A stretch of 64,000 bases of DNA, from positions 239,924 through 303,923 of the forward strand of contig NZ_KK211206.1 in assembly GCF_000621025.1 (NCBI RefSeq), given 5' to 3'. A program made the position numbers and the translations under genes. A model generated the notes under the pieces. It was not told the DNA's origin. It did no database searches and saw only the letters and a list, made by a program, of their open reading frames with translations. Each line of letters opens with the position of its first letter. Positions within the stretch are counted from its first letter, which is position 1. Origin of the DNA: Brackiella oedipodis DSM 13743. GTDB lineage: Bacteria > Pseudomonadota > Gammaproteobacteria > Burkholderiales > Burkholderiaceae_B. Shown piece after piece: positions 47,821 to 55,977 of the stretch.

Positions 47821-49004
47821 TGGCTAAACCCGTCTTTTTTGAACATGTCCTTGATACCACGCAGCGCCTGACGAATTCGTTGCTCGTTTTCTATTAGGGC
47901 AAATCGCACATGGTTATCCCCCATATCACCAAAACCGATTCCTGGTGATACAGCAACTTTGGCTTCGCTTAAGAGTTTTTTGGAAAACTCTAATGAGCCC
48001 ATGGATTTATATTGCTCAGGAATCTCGGCCCAGATATACATGGACGCTTTGGGAATTTCTACCATCCAACCGATATCATGCAGACCCTTGGCGAGCAAAT
48101 CACGGCGTTTTTGGTATTCTTTAGTGACTTCCCGGACGGAGTCTTGAGGCCCATCTAGCGCCGCAATAGCCGCCACTTGAATGGGGGTGAACATCCCATA
48201 ATCATGGTAGCTTTTGATGCGCGCTAGGGCGTTGACAATTTCTTGGTTGCCTACCATGAAACCCACACGCCAACCGGCCATGTTATAGCTCTTACTCATG
48301 GTAAAAAACTCGACTGCAACGTCTTTGGCGCCTGGCACTTGCATGATAGAAGGAGGCACATAATCATCAAAAGCGATGTCAGCATAGGCCAAATCATGCA
48401 CCACCATAATATCGTGCTCGCGTGCTAAATTAACGACTCGCTCAAAGAACGCTAAATCCACACATTGTGCAGTGGGGTTGCTCGGAAAGCCCACGATCAG
48501 CATCTTTGGTTTTGGGATACATTCGCGCACCGCCCGTTCTATTTCTTCAAGGAAATCAATGCCTGGACCAATGGGTATGGATCGGATATTAGCCCCAGCA
48601 ATCACGGGACCATAAATATGGATGGGATAACTAGGATTGGGCACGAGCACAGTATCACCGGCATCTAGCGTAGCCAGCATAAGATGCGCTAAGCCCTCTT
48701 TGGAGCCAATGGTTACCACAGCCTCTGTGTTTGGGTCCAATTCGACGTCGTAACGGCGGGCATACCAATCCGTAATGGATTTACGTAAACGTGGAATGCC
48801 TTTAGAAACTGAATAGCCATGGGTATGTGGTTTATTAGCGGCTTCGACGAGTTTATCAACGATATGCTGAGGCGTTGGGCCATCTGGGTTACCCATGGAG
48901 AGATCAATAATATCCTCGCCACGACGACGGGCAGCCATTTTGAGTTCGCCAGTAATATTAAAGACGTATGGGGGCAGGCGCTCAATTCTAGGGAATGTTT
49001 TCAT
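47817..49004 (-). CDS. alaC: Glutamate-pyruvate (alanine) aminotransferase, AlaC type
   Basis: Fold-type I PLP aminotransferase, 395 residues. The N-terminus [50 protein letters not shown] and the PLP lysine in [17 protein letters not shown] are characteristic of the AlaC/YfdZ group that precedes hom-thrC in betaproteobacteria. First gene of alaC-hom-thrC. The 206-bp divergent gap to the next gene is AT-rich and must carry promoters, none of them clear. Confidence 0.9.
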   Translation of the reverse strand: MKTFPRIERLPPYVFNITGELKMAARRRGEDIIDLSMGNPDGPTPQHIVDKLVEAANKPHTHGYSVSKGIPRLRKSITDWYARRYDVELDPNTEAVVTIGSKEGLAHLMLATLDAGDTVLVPNPSYPIHIYGPVIAGANIRSIPIGPGIDFLEEIERAVRECIPKPKMLIVGFPSNPTAQCVDLAFFERVVNLAREHDIMVVHDLAYADIAFDDYVPPSIMQVPGAKDVAVEFFTMSKSYNMAGWRVGFMVGNQEIVNALARIKSYHDYGMFTPIQVAAIAALDGPQDSVREVTKEYQKRRDLLAKGLHDIGWMVEIPKASMYIWAEIPEQYKSMGSLEFSKKLLSEAKVAVSPGIGFGDMGDNHVRFALIENEQRIRQALRGIKDMFKKDGFSQ

Positions 49005-49210
49005 AATTGTTGCTCTAATTGGTGTCGATCCTGAGCCTTGACTACTTCGTAAATCGACAATGCTAAACCTATAAATCTAGCTGAAGTCAAAAGCACATTC
49101 AATCGGTTTTTTAATTTTTTGTACTTTTTTTTTGAAATTTGAAAATAAAGACAATCCAGATCTTTATTAACTTTATTATAGAAGCTAATACGAAGTGAAT
49201 AGGAGACTCT

Positions 49211-49651
49211 GTGTTATTACAGCAGCAAGAAAATAAATTTGCCAATACCGTGACCTCTTACACCCTCGACTATGTAGAAATCAACAAAGAACGCTATCCC
49301 CACTCTGTGTTTTTTAAGCCCGAAGGCCCTATTCAAGCCTGGCCTGTCAAACATGTCCGCGACATTGATTACGATGCCCTCCTGCTGGCCAGTGGTGCCA
49401 CCGCCAAAAAAGCCTCCGCCTTTGATTTTTTAGATAGCCCCGAAGGCGCTAGCGCCACCACCTTTGAAAATGCCCCCGAATTACTCATTATCGGTACCGG
49501 TACCGAGCAACATTTTCTAGATCCTAGTGTTTTGCAACCTTTTATCAAGGCGCGGATCGGCATTGAGTCCATGGACAGTAATGCTGCCGCTCGCACCTAT
49601 AATGTTTTAATGTCAGAGGGTCGTAACGTCGCCGTTGCGATTCTTATTTAA
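49211..49651 (+). CDS. Mth938-like domain protein
   Basis: 146 residues, GTG start with AGGAG 6 bases upstream. Fits the Mth938/NDUFAF3-like fold family (DUF498): GTGTEQHFLDPSV, IGIESMDSNAAARTYNVLMSEGRNVAVAIL is the conserved C-terminal segment. Eukaryotic homologues assist respiratory complex I assembly; the bacterial role is not settled. Followed 45 bases later by bcp, as in many betaproteobacteria. Confidence 0.82.
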   Translation: MLLQQQENKFANTVTSYTLDYVEINKERYPHSVFFKPEGPIQAWPVKHVRDIDYDALLLASGATAKKASAFDFLDSPEGASATTFENAPELLIIGTGTEQHFLDPSVLQPFIKARIGIESMDSNAAARTYNVLMSEGRNVAVAILI

Positions 49652-49696
49652 GGGTTCAATTGCTGAACCTCTGTTTGTTGTTGATAAGGAGTACGT

Positions 49697-50161
49697 ATGA
49701 CGATCGAAGTACATAAACCCGTGCCTGATTTTAGTGCCACAGCCACCACGGGTGAACTGAAATTGAGTGACTTTCAAGGTCAATACCTTGTGCTGTATTT
49801 TTATCCTCGCGACAATACCCCGGGCTGCACCACCGAGGCCCAAGATTTTACCGCACAATATGAGCAATTTAAAAAGCTCAATGCTGCGATTGTGGGCGTC
49901 TCTCGTGACTCACTCAAGAAGCACGAAAACTTTATTGCCAAATATGATATTCCCTATCCTCTCATCGCCGATGAGGATGAGTCTTTATGTGAGTTATTCG
50001 GTGTCATGAAACTCAAAAAGCTCTATGGCAAAGAATCTCGTGGCATCGAGCGCAGCACCTTTTTGATTGATCCAAAAGGTCAATTAGTCGCCGAATGGCG
50101 TGGCCTAAAAGTCCCAGGACATGTCGAAAACGTTTTAGAGACACTCCGTAATCAAGCTTAA
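49697..50161 (+). CDS. bcp: Thioredoxin-dependent peroxiredoxin Bcp/PrxQ
   Basis: 154 residues; reduces hydroperoxides. Peroxidatic Cys44 lies in PRDNTPGCTTEAQDF. The residue five positions later, where E. coli Bcp has its resolving Cys, is Gln, so resolution probably uses another cysteine (one lies in EDESLCELFG) or an external thiol. AAGGAG precedes the ATG by 5 bases. Between the Mth938-like gene and phoH. Confidence 0.93.
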   Translation: MTIEVHKPVPDFSATATTGELKLSDFQGQYLVLYFYPRDNTPGCTTEAQDFTAQYEQFKKLNAAIVGVSRDSLKKHENFIAKYDIPYPLIADEDESLCELFGVMKLKKLYGKESRGIERSTFLIDPKGQLVAEWRGLKVPGHVENVLETLRNQA

Positions 50162-50186
50162 CCCCTTGTTATTTTCAGGAAAATCA

Positions 50187-51875
50187 ATGCCTCTACCACA
50201 AGCTCCAAGCAAACTTGCTGAAATTCTAGAAAGTTCAACCTTACCTAAATTAAAAGCGAGACCGCCACTTAATCCTAAATCTCCTAGCCAAACAGCCAAC
50301 CGCAGCAATCGATCCAGCAGTCCCACGATTCAATACAAAACCAATACCCCCATCGAAGTCAACGCACTCAAGCCTAATCCCGAAACGCCCCCGCCTAGTC
50401 CATCGCACAAAACACCAAGTTCAGCACCCGTAGCCAAAAAAGCTGTGACCAAAAAAATCAGCAAGCGTCAAAAAAAGGAGTTGGCGGTCAACAAAATTTT
50501 TGTGGTCGATACCAATGTGCTCTTACATGACCCGACCTCAATTTTCCGTTTTCAGGAACACGATGTTTTTATTCCTATGATTGTGCTCGAAGAGTTAGAT
50601 CACAACAAAAAAGGCCTGAGTGAGATTGCACGCAATGCCCGTCAAGTCAGTCGCTATTTAGACGCCTTAGTCGCGCACACTGAGCATGAACTCGAAAAAG
50701 GCATCGAGCTGAACCAACTGGGCCATGCCGATGCTACCGGTTGTTTATATTTTGAGACTGAAAAAGTCCCTTCTGAAACCACTAAAGATCTTTTCCCTGA
50801 AAGTAAAAACGACAACCAGATTCTCGATACGGTTTATAACCTAGCCCAACGTATCACCGATAAGCCCGTTGTGCTTGTCTCCAAAGACATTAATATGCGC
50901 CTCAAAGCTCGTGTCATGGGACTGGAGACCGAGGACTACCTCAACGATCACACCATGCACGATACCGATATGGTGTTTGATGGGTTTTCGCGACTGCCAG
51001 AGAATTTTTGGAATCAAGTCGATGAGAGCTTGCAGTCGTGGGTAGAAGCTGGCGTCACTTACTACAAATTTACTTCGGACCTAAACCATGAATTTGTCGT
51101 CAACCAGTTCCTTAGTCTCGAAGGCGATATGCCCCTGCAGGCGCAGGTACGACAAATTAGCGGTAATTCCACTGTGATTTCTACTGTACGTGATTACGGC
51201 AACAAGAAAAACAATGTATGGGGCATTAATGCGCGCAATATCGAGCAGAACTTTGCCTTAAACATGCTGATGGATCCCGAATGCGACTTTGTGACGATTC
51301 TTGGTCAGGCCGGCACAGGTAAAACCTTGCTAGCACTCGCCGCGGGTCTAACACAAGTGCTTGAGACCAAGCGTTATAGCGAAATTATCATGACGCGTGC
51401 CACGGTGTCTGTCGGTGAAGATATTGGTTACCTACCGGGGACTGAGGAAGAAAAAATGTTGCCTTGGATGGGCGCTTTGCAGGATAATTTAGAGTTTTTG
51501 CACACCGGTAATCGAGGTATGACGGGAGATATCTGGGAGCATAGCGCTGGCAAAGAATTGATTGAGTCTGTGATTCGCGTCAAGTCGATGAGTTTTATGC
51601 GTGGCCGCACTTTCTTAAATAAGTTCGTGATTGTCGATGAGGCCCAGAACTTAACCGCTAAACAGATGAAAACCCTAATTACACGCGCTGGCCCAGGGAC
51701 TAAAATAGTATGTTTAGGCAATATTGCTCAGATTGATACCCCTTATCTCACCGAAAGCAGCTCTGGTTTAACTTATGTTGTCAATCGTTTTAAGGGATGG
51801 TCACATTCGGGGCATATTACGCTCCAAAAAGGTGAGCGCTCACGTCTAGCGGATTACGCCGCCGATGCGCTTTAA
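50187..51875 (+). CDS. PhoH-family ATPase with N-terminal PIN domain
   Basis: PhoH2-type fusion of a PIN ribonuclease domain and a PhoH ATPase, in actinobacteria shown to have RNA helicase/RNase activity. 562 residues from ATG 50187 (CAGGAAAA upstream). The first ~105 residues are a Pro/Ser/Lys-rich disordered extension ending in a basic KKAVTKKISKRQKK patch; the PIN domain starts VVDTNVLLHDP and carries MIVLEELDHNKKG; PhoH has Walker A LGQAGTGKTLLAL and Walker B FVIVDEAQNLT. It follows bcp by 25 bases. Confidence 0.92.
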   Translation: MPLPQAPSKLAEILESSTLPKLKARPPLNPKSPSQTANRSNRSSSPTIQYKTNTPIEVNALKPNPETPPPSPSHKTPSSAPVAKKAVTKKISKRQKKELAVNKIFVVDTNVLLHDPTSIFRFQEHDVFIPMIVLEELDHNKKGLSEIARNARQVSRYLDALVAHTEHELEKGIELNQLGHADATGCLYFETEKVPSETTKDLFPESKNDNQILDTVYNLAQRITDKPVVLVSKDINMRLKARVMGLETEDYLNDHTMHDTDMVFDGFSRLPENFWNQVDESLQSWVEAGVTYYKFTSDLNHEFVVNQFLSLEGDMPLQAQVRQISGNSTVISTVRDYGNKKNNVWGINARNIEQNFALNMLMDPECDFVTILGQAGTGKTLLALAAGLTQVLETKRYSEIIMTRATVSVGEDIGYLPGTEEEKMLPWMGALQDNLEFLHTGNRGMTGDIWEHSAGKELIESVIRVKSMSFMRGRTFLNKFVIVDEAQNLTAKQMKTLITRAGPGTKIVCLGNIAQIDTPYLTESSSGLTYVVNRFKGWSHSGHITLQKGERSRLADYAADAL

Positions 51876-51899
51876 TTGTAACTTTATTTTTGATTCATC

Positions 51900-52883
51900 A
51901 TGAAAATCCTCGCCACTTTATTTAGCCGCTTTACCTTAATGTTGATTGCAGTTGTGATTATAGCCACACTGCTGCCAGCACAAGGCGCGGCCAAAGTGGC
52001 GACGGATGCCTTTACCAATATTGCGATTGCCTTGCTGTTTTTCTTGCATGGCGCCAAATTATCTCGTCAAGCCATCATACAAGGCGCTGGTCATTGGCGT
52101 CTTCATAGCTTAGTCTTTTTTAGTACCTTTGTTTTCTTTCCATTGCTCGGTCTGGCTCTACGCCCTATCGTGGAACCCCTAATGACTAAGGAGTTATACC
52201 TGGGCTTTATGTATTTATGTGTATTGCCAGCCACTGTGCAATCCGCAATCGCATTTACCTCGATAGCTCGCGGCAATATACCGGCAGCCATCTGTAGTGC
52301 CTCGGGTTCAAGTATTGCGGGGATATTCATTACCCCCTTACTCATCGCCTTGGTGTTAAGTGACTATAGCGATAGTGTGCCACCGATTACCTTAATGTCG
52401 GTCCTCAAAATCATTCTGATGCTTTTGGTGCCTTTTGCGGCTGGGCATTTCTCTCGTCCATGGACACTTGGCTTTATTAGTAAATATCCCAAATTAGTCG
52501 GTATTGTGGACCAAGGCTCTATCTTATTAGTGGTTTATGCGGCCTTCTCAGAAGCCGTTGTTGAAGGATTATGGCAAACCACCAGCTACCAAGCGCTGAT
52601 CGCGGTGGTGGTAGTTTCATGTGTCATTTTGGCCTTGGCTTTAGCTTTTACGGCCATTAGTAGTAAATTGTTGGGCTTTGAACTAGCCGATCGCATCACG
52701 ATTGTGTTTTGTGGCTCCAAAAAAAGCCTGGCCAATGGTTTACCCATGGCCAAAGTAATTTTTGCAGGACATCCGATTGGGGCTATCGTCTTACCCTTGA
52801 TGATTTTTCACCAAATACAGCTGATGATCTGCGCTTGGATCGCCGAATACCTCAAACAACGTCAAACCCCGCCCACCCAATAA
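51900..52883 (+). CDS. Putative Na+-dependent transporter, bile-acid symporter-like (SBF)
   Basis: 327 residues, about ten hydrophobic segments, beginning FSRFTLMLIAVVIIATLLPA. Motifs of the SBF-like (YocS/ASBT) fold include LFFLHGAKLSRQAI, CVLPATVQSAIAFTSIARGN (crossover helix with TSIARGN) and FCGSKKSLANGLPMAKV near the C-terminus. Family members import organic anions with Na+; no substrate can be read here. Starts 24 bases after phoH and may share its transcript. Confidence 0.87.
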   Translation: MKILATLFSRFTLMLIAVVIIATLLPAQGAAKVATDAFTNIAIALLFFLHGAKLSRQAIIQGAGHWRLHSLVFFSTFVFFPLLGLALRPIVEPLMTKELYLGFMYLCVLPATVQSAIAFTSIARGNIPAAICSASGSSIAGIFITPLLIALVLSDYSDSVPPITLMSVLKIILMLLVPFAAGHFSRPWTLGFISKYPKLVGIVDQGSILLVVYAAFSEAVVEGLWQTTSYQALIAVVVVSCVILALALAFTAISSKLLGFELADRITIVFCGSKKSLANGLPMAKVIFAGHPIGAIVLPLMIFHQIQLMICAWIAEYLKQRQTPPTQ

Positions 52884-52908
52884 CATTACAAGGCGCTTAA
52901 ACCCAAGG

Positions 52909-52968
52909 TTCTATTGGATTCTGTTGAGTTCTATTGAGTTCTGTTGAATTCTGCTAGGATCTGTAGGC
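52909..52968. repeat. Six imperfect 10-bp tandem repeats, TTCTGTTGAG type
   Basis: Consecutive decamers from 52909: TTCTATTGGA, TTCTGTTGAG, TTCTATTGAG, TTCTGTTGAA, TTCTGCTAGG, ATCTGTAGGC. They fill most of the 115-bp gap between two convergent genes. The last two units are degenerate. No reading frame or hairpin accounts for them. Confidence 0.75.
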
Positions 52969-52998
52969 TCTAGGTTAAATATCTATGCCCACCTCCCA

Positions 52999-53733
52999 TT
53001 AGTGCTTGGTCGCATCCGCTCGCAAGGCCTCGAGTTTCTCGAGGTCTGTGTCTTGCATGCCATAGGCCTCTTTCCACATCCATAATGGCACACACGTTTG
53101 TAGTCTCTGTAGCATTTGTTGGATCAGGACTTGCGCCAGCGCGGAACTTTCTTGGTTGGCGATATCAATAGTGGCATCGCCTTGCAACTGCGCAATAGAA
53201 GCTTGCGCTTTTTTACTATGGGCGACATTAATGACTGGATCTTGGGCGGCATGTAATAAATGAATCGTTTGTTTAAGATGCAGTGCCTCTTGGGGTATAG
53301 TCATAAACCCCGCCCCAAAAGTTATAAGACGTCCAGCAATTGGCTCGGCTAATTTGCTCAGTTCCAGCACCAGCGCGCCCGCCGCTGCCACCCCGATCAC
53401 GGCTGTGGCGGCCGACTCTACCCCATATTGCTGCGATAATTCTTGGACCAAATCACGCCATTGTCGAGTCAATGTCGCCATGTCCTGATCAGATGTTAAA
53501 GCACCATTCCCCAGAGTGAGCACTTGATGCAGATGGTCTTCAAGCTCGACCGAATTTAAGCACACGCTAACGATACTGGCTTGAGGAAATTGAGCTTGAA
53601 TACTGGCGACTAAATGCGCTAATTGGTCTTGGGCTTGTGTCTGCTCATAAGAGCGTGGATAAAGCACAATAAATAAGGCGCTACTTTGAGGGCTTTTTGC
53701 TGAGAGGCTTTTTTGTAAAGTAAAATAACTCAT
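52999..53733 (-). CDS. YpfH-like alpha/beta-hydrolase homologue lacking catalytic Ser and His (pseudoenzyme)
   Basis: 244 residues aligning with the YpfH esterase family over its whole length: FIVLYP at the oxyanion strand, ATAVIGVAAAGALVLEL at the nucleophile elbow, TIHLLHAAQDPVINVAHS and CVPLWMWKEA at the end. The family's GFSQGA elbow is GVAAAGA here (Ser to Ala116), the triad Asp is kept (Asp165 in AQDPVI), and the GHA histidine is Ser197 in QESSALA. The HG oxyanion residues are also changed. So hydrolysis is unlikely; a binding or regulatory role is inferred. Start at ATG 53733 is preferred; ATG 53766 lies inside a palindrome. Divergent from yqeY. Confidence 0.7.
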   Translation of the reverse strand: MSYFTLQKSLSAKSPQSSALFIVLYPRSYEQTQAQDQLAHLVASIQAQFPQASIVSVCLNSVELEDHLHQVLTLGNGALTSDQDMATLTRQWRDLVQELSQQYGVESAATAVIGVAAAGALVLELSKLAEPIAGRLITFGAGFMTIPQEALHLKQTIHLLHAAQDPVINVAHSKKAQASIAQLQGDATIDIANQESSALAQVLIQQMLQRLQTCVPLWMWKEAYGMQDTDLEKLEALRADATKH

Positions 53734-53752
53734 CTTAATATCTTCATACTCA

Positions 53753-53775
53753 CCGATACTATGCATAGCTATCGG
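53753..53775. promoter_or_regulatory. 23-bp near-perfect palindrome between pseudo-esterase gene and yqeY
   Basis: CCGATA (53753-53758), the self-complementary CTATGCATAG (53759-53768), one extra C, then TATCGG (53770-53775). It is centred in the gap between two divergent genes and looks like an operator or cruciform. Confidence 0.45.
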
Positions 53776-53810
53776 TCCATTATTTTTACACTACAAAGGT
53801 ATATATAGAC

Positions 53811-54278
53811 ATGTCAGAAAATCTCAAGAACGTCATTATGGATCAAGTCAAACAAGCCATGCGCGCCAAAGACAGCAAGCGTTTAGGAACCTTGCGCATG
53901 TTACAAGCCGCGCTCAAACAAAAAGAAGTGGATGAACGCAAAGACTTGAGCAATGACGAGATAATCGCCATCATCGAAAAACAAATCAAACAACGCAAAG
54001 AGTCTGCTAAAGCCTTTAAAGAGGCCGGTCGTGACGACGCTGCGCAAGCCGAAGAGGATGAAATCAAGGTGTTGGAGCCATTTTTGCCAGAGCAGTTAAG
54101 TCAAGAAGACGTCTTAGCCGCTGTACAAAAAGTCGTCGCTGATTTACAAGCTCAAGGCCTTAGCGGCGGTGCGGCCATGGGTAAAGCCATGGGGCAACTA
54201 AAAACGCAATTAGCGGGCAAAGCCGATATGTCTAACGTCTCTGCTCTGCTTAAAGAACAGCTAAACAAACAGGGCTAG
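53811..54278 (+). CDS. GatB/YqeY domain protein
   Basis: 155 residues, helical: KDSKRLGTLRMLQAALKQKEVDERKDLSNDEIIAIIEKQIKQRKES read in segments, then EDEIKVLEPFLPEQLS and LSGGAAMGKAMGQLKTQLAGKAD. This is the stand-alone form of the C-terminal GatB domain (YqeY), suspected to bind tRNA. In many proteobacteria it sits near rpsU-dnaG; here it does not. Its end overlaps the convergent dinB end by 18 bases. Confidence 0.9.
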   Translation: MSENLKNVIMDQVKQAMRAKDSKRLGTLRMLQAALKQKEVDERKDLSNDEIIAIIEKQIKQRKESAKAFKEAGRDDAAQAEEDEIKVLEPFLPEQLSQEDVLAAVQKVVADLQAQGLSGGAAMGKAMGQLKTQLAGKADMSNVSALLKEQLNKQG

Positions 54279-55349
54279 TTGTTTGGCAGCCAATTGCTTG
54301 TCTATAAATTCAGAAACCCCAACACCAATTAAGCGATAATGCTCGGCTTTGTCTTGTTCATCGAGGTGTGCAATTAATTGCTCTATGGTTGTCACAAAAT
54401 GCGGTAATTCATAGAGGGGATTCGCTAAAGTGACAGACCGCGTTATGATCCTAAAATCCGCGGTCTTTAGTTTGACGGTAGCACAGTACCCAAATAAGCC
54501 CTTACGCTGACACTTAGCAATGACAGACTGCGCCAAGGCTAACACAGCCGTGCTCGCATCACCAAGGCTAAGATCTTGCTCAAAGGTAGTTTCGGCGGAT
54601 ATTTGCTTGGTCTCGCGATAAGGATTGACGGCGCGATGATCAATACCATAGGCTAGGTCATGCAAGCGGTAGCCATATTTACCAAAATTAAGTACTAATT
54701 CGCCTAAGCTGTGGGTTCTAAGATCGGCAATCGTATACATATGCAGGCGATGCAATTTAGCCAAAGTGACCTTACCCACACCTGGAATTTTTTCTAGGCT
54801 TAAATGCAGCAAAAACGCCTCGACCTGAGACGGTGAGATGACAAAAATGCCATCTGGTTTATTCCAATCGGAGGCAATTTTTGCTAAAAATTTATTGTTT
54901 GCAATACCCGCCGAGGCCGTTAATCCCGTTTGCTGAAAAATTTCAGCACGAATCGCTTGCGCTATCGCCGTTGCTGAAGCTGCGCCGACTTTGTTGGTGG
55001 TGACATCCAAATAGGCTTCGTCCAACGAAAGCGGTTCGATTAAGTCGGTGTATTTTCTAAAAATTTGATGAATATCGACCGACATTTGTTTATAGCGCGC
55101 AAAGTCAGGTTGGATATAAATGCCATTTGGGCAGAGTTTTTTGGCCTGCCGCACAGACATAGCAGAATGCACACCGAATTTGCGAGCCTCATATGAAGCT
55201 GTACAGACCACGGACCGATCACTTTGACCCGCCACTACTAAGGCCTTACCTTTTAGTTCAGGTCGTTTAAGAAGCTCAACAGAGGCGTAAAACGCATCCA
55301 TATCGACATGGATAATTTTGCGCTGTGTTAATGCAGCATGCTCATTCAT
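54261..55349 (-). CDS. dinB: DNA polymerase IV (Y-family, translesion)
   Basis: 362 residues. Catalytic carboxylates in HVDMDAFYASVE and LSLDEAYLDVT; SYEARKFGVHSAMSVRQAK and the steric region are typical; thumb HhH GVGKVTLAKLHRL and little finger follow. The C-terminal end DKQLAAKQLALFV contains a QLALF-type beta-clamp-binding motif. No LexA-type CTG-N10-CAG site is seen in the upstream region, so SOS control is not evident. Confidence 0.95.
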   Translation of the reverse strand: MNEHAALTQRKIIHVDMDAFYASVELLKRPELKGKALVVAGQSDRSVVCTASYEARKFGVHSAMSVRQAKKLCPNGIYIQPDFARYKQMSVDIHQIFRKYTDLIEPLSLDEAYLDVTTNKVGAASATAIAQAIRAEIFQQTGLTASAGIANNKFLAKIASDWNKPDGIFVISPSQVEAFLLHLSLEKIPGVGKVTLAKLHRLHMYTIADLRTHSLGELVLNFGKYGYRLHDLAYGIDHRAVNPYRETKQISAETTFEQDLSLGDASTAVLALAQSVIAKCQRKGLFGYCATVKLKTADFRIITRSVTLANPLYELPHFVTTIEQLIAHLDEQDKAEHYRLIGVGVSEFIDKQLAAKQLALFV

Positions 55350-55443
55350 AAATAATAATCAAACATAGCAACACTATTTATTTTACAATAAGCAATAAGT
55401 GCCCAATTTGCGGCTCTTTACGATCCTCAAAAAAAGGAATTCC

Positions 55444-55602
55444 ATGAAGAAGCTCTTAATTTGCTTGATCTCAGCCTTGTTACTCAGTGCTTGTGCAGAA
55501 CCGCACCATGGCACCCCCTATGATGGCCCGCCTCCTCCCACGGATTTGACACCACCTACAGATTTATTAAGTGGTTCAAGTGGTTCAGGCCATGCCCAAT
55601 AG
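55444..55602 (+). CDS. Small lipoprotein, Pro-rich
   Basis: 52 residues. AAAAGGA lies 7 bases before ATG 55444; the start at 55399 seen in the same frame is unlikely because it hides the signal. MKKLLICLISALLLSAC is a lipoprotein signal with LSAC lipobox. The mature 35-residue peptide is Pro/Gly/Ser-rich with PTDLTPPTDLL. Divergent from dinB; its end overlaps the next gene by 11 bases. Unknown function. Confidence 0.62.
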   Translation: MKKLLICLISALLLSACAEPHHGTPYDGPPPPTDLTPPTDLLSGSSGSGHAQ

Positions 55603-55924
55603 TCTACAACCTGTTGTCAGTCGTCGTATAGACAACGGCATAGAGTTGCAATTGCAATTTGAAGACAAGCCCTTGTTTTTAGTGCTCGCACAGGCTGAAC
55701 CAGATTTTGAGCTCATCCCGCAATGGCTGGATCAAGCGCGCTTTAGCGAGGGTCGCCAAGTGCATGTGGGCCAACTCGAGGCACAAAGTGATATTGAAGA
55801 TGAGCTTTATGAACTCATGAGTCATACTCAGCCCCAAGACACGGTGGTGTTTTTTTGTGAGTCAATGGCTATCGTGAGCCAAGCTTTGCAAGCGGTGGGC
55901 TTTCAGGATGCCCCGCTCTCCTAA
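55592..55924 (+). CDS. Small protein resembling the C-terminal NAD-binding part of a flavin reductase
   Basis: 110 residues from ATG 55592, overlapping the lipoprotein gene by 11 bases, hence coupled. Sequence FLVLAQAEPDFELIPQWLDQ, then a variable middle and DTVVFFCESMAIVSQALQAVGF, which recalls the late strand-helix with CGPxxM found in ferredoxin-reductase NAD(P) domains. The glycine-rich motif is not conserved and no FAD domain is present, so this may be a domain remnant repurposed or only a fold similarity. Function unknown. Confidence 0.55.
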   Translation: MPNSLQPVVSRRIDNGIELQLQFEDKPLFLVLAQAEPDFELIPQWLDQARFSEGRQVHVGQLEAQSDIEDELYELMSHTQPQDTVVFFCESMAIVSQALQAVGFQDAPLS

Positions 55925-55977
55925 TGACGCGATGGCATTCATTCAAGTCACGAGACTATTTCGCGTGAACCACGTCT

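Noticed and set aside
55350-55443. Possible LexA box ahead of dinB
   Set aside because: No CTGT-N8-ACAG or related dyad is present in the interval.
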